DNA of 64,000 bases, from NCBI GenBank assembly GCA_051061015.1, contig JBPFEG010000025.1, positions 1 to 64,000 on the forward strand, given 5' to 3'. Under the pieces are notes generated by a model, which did no database searches, was not told where the DNA came from, and saw only the letters and a program-made list of their open reading frames with translations. Position 1 is the stretch's first letter, and every line of letters begins with the position of its first letter. Both the position numbers and the translations under genes were made by a program. Shown in pieces: positions 44,108 to 52,040 of the stretch. This DNA comes from Methylomicrobium sp051061015. Its GTDB lineage: Bacteria; Pseudomonadota; Gammaproteobacteria; Methylococcales; Methylomonadaceae.

Positions 44108-45943
44108 TTATTCCACAGTAACCGATTTCGCAAGGTTTCTAGGTTGATCGATATCTGTACCTTTTAAAGCCGCGACATGATAAGCCAACAGTTGTAAAGG
44201 GATGTTGTAAATAACCGGCGAGAGATGATTTTCGACGTGCGGAACTTTGATAATCTTGAGGTTGCCGGTCTCAGCCGCCGAAGCAAGTTGTTCATCCATA
44301 AATATGATCAACTGGCCTCCTCTGGCGCTCACTTCCTGCATATTCGATTTCAGTTTTTCGAGCAAGCTGTCGTTAGGAGCTACTGTAATAACCGGCATAG
44401 CCGAATCAATTAAAGCCAAAGGACCGTGTTTAAGCTCGCCCGCCGGATAGGCCTCGGCATGTATATACGAGATTTCCTTCAGTTTCAGCGCACCCTCCAA
44501 TGCGATCGGATAATGGCTTCCCCGACCTAAAAACAATGCATGACGCTTTTCGGTAAACAGTTCGGCAAGGCTTCTGATTTGGTCATTCAATTGCAGAACT
44601 TGTTCGATTTCGGCAGGCAGGTTAAACAGCTCGTCGGTGATTTGGCGCTCCAACGCCTCAGAAAGCATAAACCGCCTTCCGATCGCAATCACCAAAAGCA
44701 TCAAGGCGGTCAGCTGCGCGGTGAAGGATTTTGTCGAAGCCACGCCGATTTCAGGTCCAGCTCGAGTCATCAATACTGCATCGGATTCTCTGACTAACGA
44801 ACTCTCCGGCACGTTACAGATTGCCAGAGAATATTTTGCTCCCAGTTTTTTGGCTTCCTGAAGCGCTGCCAGGGTATCCGCAGTCTCCCCCGATTGCGAA
44901 ATGGTCACAACCAAGGTGTTTGGAGCCAATACCGGATCCCGGTAACGAAATTCACTGGCAACCTCGACATTACAGGGAACTTTAGCCAGTTTTTCAAACC
45001 AGTACCGCGCAACCAACCCGGCATGATAACTAGTGCCGCAAGCCATTATCTGCACGGCTTTGATAGTATCGAATATTTCGGAGGCATTGCGACCGAAAGC
45101 GCTTTCCTGTAAACGGTGATCGATGAATCTTCCCTGAAGCGTTCGCGAAACAGCAAAGGGCTGCTCGAAAATTTCTTTTAACATGTAATGACGATATTCG
45201 CCTTTTTCAATCGAGTCGACTGTTAAGTAACTTTCTTTTATCGGACGAATCACTTCCTGACCATTACGGTCATAAATGACTAAGCTGTTCTTTCGCAGCG
45301 CCGCTATATCGCCATTTTCCAAAAAGATGAAGCGTTGGGTGACAGGAAGTAACGCGGCGACATCGGAGGCAATAAAATATTCGGCAACGCCGACACCGAT
45401 AACGAGAGGACTGCCTTTTCGGCACGCCACCAATAGATCGGGCTCGTCCTTGTTCATTATTCCCAGCGCATAACTTCCTTCTAGTTTAGTAACAGTGCGT
45501 TTAACCGCACTGACTAGCCCGTCCGTATACTGTAACGCATCAAAAACCTCATTTGCGATCACTTCGGTATCGGTTTCCGAGGTAAATGTATAGCCCTTTT
45601 CTAACTGTTGCTGCCGTAATTGCTCATGATTTTCGATAATACCGTTATGAACGACCGCAATTTTGTTTCGGCAAATATGAGGATGGGCATTTTCTGTACT
45701 TGGTTTTCCGTGTGTGGCCCATCGGGTATGGGCTATTCCCGTACTGCCGAGGATAGGATCGACATCCAGAAGCGCTTGAAGACCATCAACTTTGCCCTGC
45801 ATACGCTTACAGCATATGCCTTCTTGGCCTATAACTGCTAATCCGGCTGAATCATAACCACGATATTCCAGTTTTTTTAAACCATCCATTAGAATGGGGA
45901 CTAAATTGTTACGCCCTACTACACCACCTACAATTCCGCACAT
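44108..45943 (-). CDS. glmS: Glutamine-fructose-6-phosphate aminotransferase (isomerizing)
   Basis: A 611-residue enzyme that makes glucosamine-6-phosphate, the first step of UDP-GlcNAc synthesis for the cell wall and LPS. The N-terminal glutaminase domain begins with the nucleophile Cys after the start Met (MCGIVGGVVG); two SIS domains follow (CGTSYHAGLVARYW, ISQSGETADTLAAL), and it ends LAKSVTVE as usual. The length is standard. glmU, often upstream in Gammaproteobacteria, is not here. Confidence 0.98.
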   Translation of the reverse strand: MCGIVGGVVGRNNLVPILMDGLKKLEYRGYDSAGLAVIGQEGICCKRMQGKVDGLQALLDVDPILGSTGIAHTRWATHGKPSTENAHPHICRNKIAVVHNGIIENHEQLRQQQLEKGYTFTSETDTEVIANEVFDALQYTDGLVSAVKRTVTKLEGSYALGIMNKDEPDLLVACRKGSPLVIGVGVAEYFIASDVAALLPVTQRFIFLENGDIAALRKNSLVIYDRNGQEVIRPIKESYLTVDSIEKGEYRHYMLKEIFEQPFAVSRTLQGRFIDHRLQESAFGRNASEIFDTIKAVQIMACGTSYHAGLVARYWFEKLAKVPCNVEVASEFRYRDPVLAPNTLVVTISQSGETADTLAALQEAKKLGAKYSLAICNVPESSLVRESDAVLMTRAGPEIGVASTKSFTAQLTALMLLVIAIGRRFMLSEALERQITDELFNLPAEIEQVLQLNDQIRSLAELFTEKRHALFLGRGSHYPIALEGALKLKEISYIHAEAYPAGELKHGPLALIDSAMPVITVAPNDSLLEKLKSNMQEVSARGGQLIIFMDEQLASAAETGNLKIIKVPHVENHLSPVIYNIPLQLLAYHVAALKGTDIDQPRNLAKSVTVE

Positions 45944-46626
45944 AGAAGTTCTCCTTCTTTTAGGGAAGGCCAGAAGAAATGAAATTATTTAGACGTCATA
46001 TTGATCTTCTGTCAATTTGAATTATTAAATCAATCCGCTATGGACTGATATTTTAAAAAAAGCAGGAACACAAATGTCAATTTGATAAGGCAAACGAGCG
46101 TATTCATTCGGCTTAATTGATCACTTATCCGTTATAAGCAGCCTACCAACTCCTGCCCTCTCTGAACACTATAACCATGTCGTCATTCCGGCATAAGCAC
46201 AGGACACAAGAGAATAACCGAAATCAGTCACCGAAAAGGTAAGTTGGGCATCTCCCTCTGCCACTGAAATCGGTTCCGCCCCTAAATTTGCCCTATTCCT
46301 GCATCCTTACAGATTTTCCTGAAATTACCTCTTGTGTCCTGTGCTTATGCAAGTATGACGTGAGGTTATGTGAGAACTTATTTTTTAGACTATAAAACTA
46401 GTGTAAATGGGATAAAATTATTTTTTATTTTCTAATAGATTACTTATAAAATTTAACAGCGTCGGTACGTTAGCCAACATAAAATTTCATTTGTGAAAAC
46501 TTGAAAATTTCGCAGAAATCCTTACAGATGATTTATAAATAAAAAAATTAAAAATCATTAAATATTAACCAGAGATTTATTAATATATCCGTCATCAAAT
46601 ACTTCATCTTACCTTCAAATATTTTG
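45944..46626. other. Gene-free region containing a long palindromic element
   Basis: About 680 bases with no ORF. It holds the glmS promoter side, the 180-base inverted-repeat element listed separately (46181-46360), and about 240 very AT-rich bases running up to the decayed IS200 gene. Confidence 0.45.
46181..46360. repeat. 180-base inverted-repeat element (MITE-like)
   Basis: The 21-base arms CATAAGCACAGGACACAAGAG (46192-46212) and its exact complement (46329-46349) enclose about 116 bases. Beyond the perfect part the similarity extends outwards with mismatches to CGTCAT (46181) and ATGACG (46360). It codes for nothing visible. It resembles a small non-autonomous element or a large structured RNA locus. 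Confidence 0.75.
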
Positions 46627-47070
46627 TTACATCCAGCTGGATTGAGCAAAGCGTCTCTTTTCATTTTCAGGCTCACCAGAATACCCTTTAGCAGATAGAT
46701 AACTATCCCTGTCGTTTATGGGAGCTGGGCATCTCATTTCAGAAAAAATTTTTTCGCGATAATGCTTTTTATTTCTTTTAATGTCCCGGGCAATTTCTAA
46801 TGTCCCTTTCCCTTTCAGATAGCCAACTATTTTAGGCTGGGCATTTTTTTTAGAAATATAGGAATAATCTTCTATAGAATTTTTTAACAAGCTGCCTTCC
46901 ATAAGGACAATACTGGTTTGTTTAGCTGGATCCTGTAGAAAATTACCCAGATACCTTCTCAAGTTACCCCCTATAAAAATGACTTTCATTCTTTTTTTAG
47001 GGACTAATACAAGATGGTATTCACTATCCCATCGCCTGTGAGAAACATTCTTATAGTTATACATATTCAT
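46627..47070 (-). pseudogene. IS200/IS605-family TnpA, open frame but catalytically dead
   Basis: A 147-codon intact frame that aligns along its length with IS200-type Y1 transposases: start YKNVSHRRWDSEYHLVLVPKKR and central VGYLKGKGTLEIARD. At the place of the HUH metal motif (family D-H-V-H) it reads N-S-I-E, so both histidines are lost. The helix with the catalytic Tyr (family YIxxQ) reads KGYSGE in my alignment, so the nucleophile is also missing or displaced. The last 40 residues differ strongly. It is either a decaying IS copy or a protein that has lost its original use. The flanks are AT-rich and I see no clear IS ends. Confidence 0.7.
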
Positions 47071-47510
47071 TCCTTATTAAAGTCTTGTCAAACAACAAGA
47101 ATAGACGTCAATGCAATGTTCTCCAGCTAGCCTCTGTTTAAATTTCAAGAAATTCTATTTCGCGCCGACAGTGTCTAATAGCTCAAAGTATTTATATTCA
47201 GCGTTTCAAAAAATATACGCGACTCCCCTTTCGTGTCGCCTGAATAATAATTAACCCGTCAATCCATCGGCAAAGATAGATCGGCCCGAAAATACGGATT
47301 CCCTCTCGAAAGTGAATATCAACCCTGAAGGTTTATGATTACCCATTTCTAAAGCCTTGAGCAATACAGTAGCGATAGCGTTACAGAAATTCGGTGCGTT
47401 ACCGCACATAAAGAAATGTTTAAATAATTTAAATCAAACTCCGCGGATCAGGCGCTGAACCTTTCAAACGTCAGTTTTTCCAAAAGGAAGGGGCCTTTTG
47501 GAGAAAACCA
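47071..47510. other. Spacer between the dead transposase and the membrane protein gene
   Basis: About 440 bases with no ORF. AAGGAAGGGG (about 47481-47495) precedes the next gene. No repeat or RNA fold stands out. Confidence 0.4.
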
Positions 47511-48506
47511 ATGCCATCACCAACCAAAAACTCATACTCGGCCATTCCTTTTGTTATTTTCGGCATTATCCTGATAAGCGCGTTCTTCTTGAAATATTTT
47601 GAACCCCGACTGCCGGAAATGTTGCAAAAATGGGCTGAACATTTGTCAATTGCGTTGATCGTTGCCGTGATTATTGGATTGACTTATGAGTACACTTCTC
47701 ACCTGTTCCGCGAAGAGATCCTGAAAAATCTTCTGGAGGAGAGCCAGGAGCAGGTTTACCAAGCGCTGAAAGCTTACAGTGTACTGACTCCGGATGAAGT
47801 TTTTCAATTATTGAAGGAAATAGCGAGCCAGATTAATCAAACGCCAACACTCTTTTATCCTGCGAGGCCGGAAGGCAACGAATATACCTTTACCGAAAGC
47901 CTGGATTTTTTCGATACGCTAGTCAAAATGCGGCCTAAGGAAATCGTCAAAATCCTCAGCACATGGATAGAACCCAAAAGCCATAAAAATCTGAAATACC
48001 TGGCCAGCGATTTTATCGGCAAATATCAGCTCACCGAAATTGCCGACGAGCTTCGCCGCCAGGCCGAACCGATCCTGCACCTGGGAGCGATGACTGATGA
48101 CGATAGAGGCTGGGTGCTCAACTATATCTGGGCCTATTCCCGCTGCGAGAAGCCGCTCTATAAATTTCTCGCGGATATTATGCGTGCCACTACCGATCAT
48201 GAAATAGAAAAATGGATTCTTTTTCTGCCGGTGCAGATGCCTTCAATCGAACTTGCCAACATGATCAACACCTATCTCGAACGGGAATCACCGATTGCCG
48301 ACGATAATTTATTACTGGTAATTCAGGCGGTTGCCTCGCTGCATCGCGCCCAGGTCGTTGATGGCATCGCCATGCTGAAGAAATTTCCGGACCGTTTCGG
48401 GCCTCATAATCAGGAAGATGTGGAACGAATCTGGAGGAATTACGCTTTGGTGCCGGAGGAGTTGAAAAGCATTTTTTTACCTATGAATACTCCACCGAAT
48501 CAATAA
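47511..48506 (+). CDS. Two-TM membrane protein with helical-repeat cytosolic domain, unknown function
   Basis: A 331-residue protein. Two transmembrane helices lie at about residues 13-28 (IPFVIFGIILISAFFL) and 45-62 (LSIALIVAVIIGLTY). The remaining 260 residues are alpha-helical and acidic, with a rhythm like HEAT or TPR repeats (repeated pairs of amphipathic helices such as MRPKEIVKILSTWIEP). I do not recognise a family. It appears monocistronic, with a CPBP peptidase gene about 200 bases downstream on the same strand. Confidence 0.65.
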   Translation: MPSPTKNSYSAIPFVIFGIILISAFFLKYFEPRLPEMLQKWAEHLSIALIVAVIIGLTYEYTSHLFREEILKNLLEESQEQVYQALKAYSVLTPDEVFQLLKEIASQINQTPTLFYPARPEGNEYTFTESLDFFDTLVKMRPKEIVKILSTWIEPKSHKNLKYLASDFIGKYQLTEIADELRRQAEPILHLGAMTDDDRGWVLNYIWAYSRCEKPLYKFLADIMRATTDHEIEKWILFLPVQMPSIELANMINTYLERESPIADDNLLLVIQAVASLHRAQVVDGIAMLKKFPDRFGPHNQEDVERIWRNYALVPEELKSIFLPMNTPPNQ

Positions 48507-48712
48507 TGCACCGAACTGGAATCGAATTGAGTAAGCGCGTCAATTCGCCATAAGAAAATAAGCTTTTTTCTCTTAACTACGGCAACATCCCCAGGTTTAC
48601 AAATGCGAATCCCCTTATGGGTTATAAGGTATAATTTTATTTTACGGTTACGGAAAATAATAGTGTATAAAATGCCGGGCATCTCCTACTTTTTCGGCAA
48701 GGGTGCAAAAGA

Positions 48713-49606
48713 GTGCTCAGATCAGTAATTGTTACGCTTGTCCCGTTGGTGGTCTTGCTGATGACTTCCTTAATGGCCTGTATCATAGGTTACTTTATCA
48801 TGCTGGGTTTGGGCAATGAATTCCCTTTCCGTAAAGTGATTTCGAAAACTACCCAGTTGTTGCTAGTTCTCAGTATTTTCCCGGTGATGGCCTGGCTCAA
48901 ATTGAACAGGCAAGATCTGGGCTTTATCGCCAAGAAACTGTTCTTCAAGCAGATGTTGCAAGGTTTTGCACTCGGTTTGGTGACTTTGTTACCTGTATTC
49001 ATTATCGAGTATGGGCTCGGTATCCATATTCTCGATCAATCAAAAAACTGGACTCTGGGTTTCGCGGCTCAAAAAATCAGTGTTTCTCTAGGATTGGCTT
49101 TGTTAATTTCAATGATCGAAGAACCGTTGTTTCGGGGGGTGTTGCTCGCCGGTTTAAAACGAAAACTGCCATTGATAGCAGCCATATTAATTAGTTCCAG
49201 CTATTACGCGGCCCTGCATTTTTTGAAAAGCCAATCTGAAATTCCCTTCCAGGAGCTGAATGTATTTAGCGGTTTCCACCTGCTGAGGGAAGCCTTTGTC
49301 AATTTACTGAACCCTATCAACTATTCGGCTTTTTTCGCCTTGTTGATGGTCGGATTCTTCTTATGCCTGCTCAGGACTCAGCTCAACGCCAGTTTGGGTC
49401 TCTGCATCGGCTGCCATACGGCCTGGGTGTGGCAGATCAAAATGAGCAAAAGCCTGTTCCACTTCAATTATCACGCGGATTACCTGTATTTGGTCAGCCC
49501 TTACGATGGCGTCATCGGACCTTTGGTCACCGGATGGCTCATGCTGGCCATGATCGGCTTGTTTGCCTATAGGAAATTTATTAAAACTGAATGCATATTA
49601 AGTTGA
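48713..49606 (+). CDS. CPBP-family intramembrane metalloprotease (CAAX/Abi type)
   Basis: A 297-residue polytopic protein with about eight hydrophobic segments. It carries the family's three motifs: the double Glu and Arg in MIEEPLFRGVLL, the Tyr/His helix SSYYAALHF, and a third His in CHTAWVW. The fold is that of CAAX proteases, which act within the membrane; bacterial members serve in protein processing or bacteriocin immunity. The start is GTG with GGGTG upstream; a later start is possible. Its substrate cannot be read from context. Confidence 0.85.
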   Translation: MLRSVIVTLVPLVVLLMTSLMACIIGYFIMLGLGNEFPFRKVISKTTQLLLVLSIFPVMAWLKLNRQDLGFIAKKLFFKQMLQGFALGLVTLLPVFIIEYGLGIHILDQSKNWTLGFAAQKISVSLGLALLISMIEEPLFRGVLLAGLKRKLPLIAAILISSSYYAALHFLKSQSEIPFQELNVFSGFHLLREAFVNLLNPINYSAFFALLMVGFFLCLLRTQLNASLGLCIGCHTAWVWQIKMSKSLFHFNYHADYLYLVSPYDGVIGPLVTGWLMLAMIGLFAYRKFIKTECILS

Positions 49607-49751
49607 AGCCAAGTATTATATTCGGCCTCTGATGTTCAAAAACGTACAGTCGAGCTTGAACTACACGATAAGCATGATGATCCTTAAGGGGGGTGATCTG
49701 CCTTTGTCTCATGGTCACGGCAGCCAACTATCACTAGAGTAAGGACAAGGT

Positions 49752-49778
49752 TGGGTTAACAGTACAATCGTTAACCCA
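49752..49778. repeat. Perfect 9-bp stem-loop TGGGTTAAC/GTTAACCCA
   Basis: The arms at 49752-49760 and 49770-49778 enclose a 9-base loop in the 230-base spacer after the CPBP gene. It has no T-run. It may be a weak terminator or one of the dispersed GGGTT-type palindromes of this genome. Confidence 0.6.
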
Positions 49779-49881
49779 GCCCACATACAAATATCAAGTT
49801 GAGTTAACAGCAACATGCAACCCAAGCTCCACGTCATAATTGATAAGCATACCTCCTAATAACTTTATCTCATATCAAACA

Positions 49882-50625
49882 ATGTCCGATTTATTCAATC
49901 AATGGGGAAATTTCCTCTTTCACACCAGGAATGTGTTGTTTCCTGTTCTTATCGCCGTACTTTTTTATTATTGTCAGCCCGTTAAAATCGGCAGTATTCC
50001 CGGAGATTTTTATTTAGCGATGGGCTTGTTAATGGTAGCGGCTGGCCACGCATTGCGGATATTGACTATCGGTCTTGCCTATATTATTCGCGGGGGAAAA
50101 AATAGACGAATTTATGCAGAAAATCTTGTGACCGACGGCGTTTTTGCGCATTGCAGAAATCCGCTATATGTGGGCAATATTCTGATTGTCATCGGTTTTT
50201 TGTTCATTTCCGGCAATACAACCGGCATCATACTTGGTTCAGTAGGTTTTATGGCGATTTACCGTCTGATCGTATTCAGTGAAGAACGGTTTTTAACTGA
50301 AAAATTTGGTCAGCCCTATCTCGACTTTTGCGCCGATGTACCGCGCTGGCTGCCTCGGTTCCATGGGTTGCGCGAAACAATCAACAATTTTGAATTTGAC
50401 TGGTCTGGGGTCGCGGTTAAAGATGGTGGCACTCTGTTTCACTCGCTGATGATTTCTCTGGCTTTAATAAGCTGGAAACTCAATCTCGCAGGCACACTGG
50501 CTCAAAATAAAATTCCGCTTATCACTGCGGCATTACTGATTCTAGTGACATATCTCACCGTGCGCTTTTTGAAGAAAACCAGACGCCTTAAATCGATGAG
50601 AGAATCGGTCAAATCAACAAAATAA
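49882..50625 (+). CDS. Isoprenylcysteine carboxyl methyltransferase-like membrane methyltransferase
   Basis: A protein of about 247 residues with four to six membrane helices. It has the ICMT/PEMT-like motif: LVTDGVFAHCRNPLYVGNILIVIG holds the GPY-x-x-xRNPxY box that binds SAM, and EERFLTEKFGQPYLDFCADVPRWLP is the typical end. Bacterial members methylate small lipids or other hydrophobic substrates, mostly unknown. I prefer ATG 49882 to the TTG at 49840 but neither has a clear ribosome site. It lies 13 bases upstream of the CmoA-like methyltransferase, so the two probably work together. Confidence 0.8.
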   Translation: MSDLFNQWGNFLFHTRNVLFPVLIAVLFYYCQPVKIGSIPGDFYLAMGLLMVAAGHALRILTIGLAYIIRGGKNRRIYAENLVTDGVFAHCRNPLYVGNILIVIGFLFISGNTTGIILGSVGFMAIYRLIVFSEERFLTEKFGQPYLDFCADVPRWLPRFHGLRETINNFEFDWSGVAVKDGGTLFHSLMISLALISWKLNLAGTLAQNKIPLITAALLILVTYLTVRFLKKTRRLKSMRESVKSTK

Positions 50626-50638
50626 AAAAGGAAGATAA

Positions 50639-51376
50639 ATGACCCAAGAAGATCGCATATTTCAACACGTTAAACGAACGGAAGATTTTGCCTTTGATGA
50701 ACGCGTTGCAACGGTGTTTGATAACATGGTCTCCAGGAGCGTGCCATTTTACACTGAAGTGCAGCGGCTACAATCAGACCTGATTATGGAGTTTTTACCG
50801 GAACAGGACGGCCTGGTTTGTGATTTAGGCTGTTCAACCGGAACAACCATCGAGCACATCATTAATCATCCCAAATGTCCTCAAATGACAAGGTTTGTTG
50901 GCTTTGATAATTCTGAGCCGATGCTGGATAAGGCACGCGCCAAATTATCGACTGCCGTGGCGGAAGACAGAGTGTCGCTGCTGGTCGCTGATTTGAGCGA
51001 TCTGCCCGAGTTACCGCCTTGTAATGTGGTAATTTTAAACTGGACCTTGCAGTTTGTGCGCCCGATAGGCCGGGAGCATTTGCTTAAAAACATTTATGCC
51101 GCACTTAAACCGGGCGGCGTGCTGTTTTTATCGGAAAAGATTTTAAGCAATGACGCTGCCTTGAATCGTCTTTATATCGAGCATTATCTGCAATTTAAAA
51201 AGTCGCAAAGCGGCTATACCGATACTGAAAACCAGCGCAAACGCGAAGCATTGGAAAATGTATTGATTCCTTACCGGCTTGAAGAAAATTACCTTTTACT
51301 GGAGCGGGCCGGCTTTAAGCGTATCGACACCTACTTTCGTTGGCTTAATTTCGCCTGCCTGATTGCCATCAAATAA
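50639..51376 (+). CDS. CmoA-like class I SAM-dependent methyltransferase
   Basis: A 245-residue Rossmann methyltransferase close to CmoA, which makes carboxy-SAM for tRNA wobble-uridine modification: FDERVATVFDNMVSRSVPFY, the SAM loop VCDLGCSTGTT, VVILNWTLQFV, GGVLFLSEKI and the KREALENVLIPY segment all match the CmoA pattern. The partner cmoB is absent; instead it follows a membrane methyltransferase. It could be the only CmoA or a paralogue recruited for another reaction. The start has AGGAAG upstream. Confidence 0.75.
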   Translation: MTQEDRIFQHVKRTEDFAFDERVATVFDNMVSRSVPFYTEVQRLQSDLIMEFLPEQDGLVCDLGCSTGTTIEHIINHPKCPQMTRFVGFDNSEPMLDKARAKLSTAVAEDRVSLLVADLSDLPELPPCNVVILNWTLQFVRPIGREHLLKNIYAALKPGGVLFLSEKILSNDAALNRLYIEHYLQFKKSQSGYTDTENQRKREALENVLIPYRLEENYLLLERAGFKRIDTYFRWLNFACLIAIK

Positions 51377-51405
51377 ATCCGTCTAATTTGGCATGACGTA
51401 CGCTG

Positions 51406-51475
51406 GGTTGAGGCACGAAACTCAGCTTTTCCGAAGCAAATAAGCTGGAGGTTTTCACGAGGCTCCAACCCAACA
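51406..51475. repeat. Imperfect palindrome with GGGTTG/CAACCC ends
   Basis: The segment starts GCTGGGTTGAGGCACGAAACTC and ends GAGGCTCCAACCCAAC, whose complement matches the start with a few mismatches. It lies just after the CmoA-like gene and is likely a dispersed intergenic palindrome or terminator. Confidence 0.5.
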
Positions 51476-51577
51476 TTGTGTCTTTAGTTTTTAGGTGCTA
51501 AAACTTTTGAGTCAGCTACAGCCCTGACCTGCATAAGCATAGGAACGAAAAATTCACATGCTCTTGTCAATAAAAAC

Positions 51578-51856
51578 TTAGAAATATCGCGCCACAAGCC
51601 CATACCCCGCATTCTCCATTGGAATCGGTATCTTGACCTTATATCCGTTGCCCGGCGCCTCCTGCATCACCTGTCCGCGCATATCCTGCATCCGTTCGAC
51701 GACGATGTCGCGGTTGCCCTCTGGGAAGATCAACTCGACCCGGTCGCCGACCGCAAACTTGTTTTTGACCTCGATTTCCGTAAGGCCGGTCGCACCGTCG
51801 TAATAGCGGATTTCGCCGCAAAATAGCTGCTGTCTTTTCGAGTAGTCGGTGATGGC
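51578..51856 (-). pseudogene. Truncated second copy of the trhP 3' end
   Basis: Ninety-three in-frame codons, ending in TAA, that match the last 92 or so residues of the full trhP gene at 54169-55509: both share FCGEIR, TEIEVKNKFAVGDRVEL or AEIEVKNKFAVGDRVEL, EGNRDIV, MQEAPG and NAGYGLVARYF or DAGYGLVARYF. The fragment has no start and lacks the whole U32 peptidase-like domain. The similarity continues past the stop into the 3' flank (to about 51550). It is a partial duplication, diverged but without frameshift. Confidence 0.88.
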
Positions 51857-52040
51857 ACACGAAATTTGGACAGTTCATGAGAAATCATGCCTTCCAAATC
51901 CTTACCGTGCTGAATCAGTTGCTAACGAAAGTCAATACCAGCCTGCGCCAGATCCTTGAACCTGCTCACAATATTTATAAAAGTCCCTACTAAGCTTTAG
52001 CTCCGAATCTTATCTTTAAGAGAGGGCCAAGCAGACTTTT
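51857..52040. other. Junction between the trhP fragment and the LamG-protein gene
   Basis: The match to trhP stops abruptly at about 51856. The following 180 bases hold no gene and show no clear IS end. They include the likely promoter and an AAGAGAGGG purine-rich stretch ahead of the next ATG. Confidence 0.4.
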
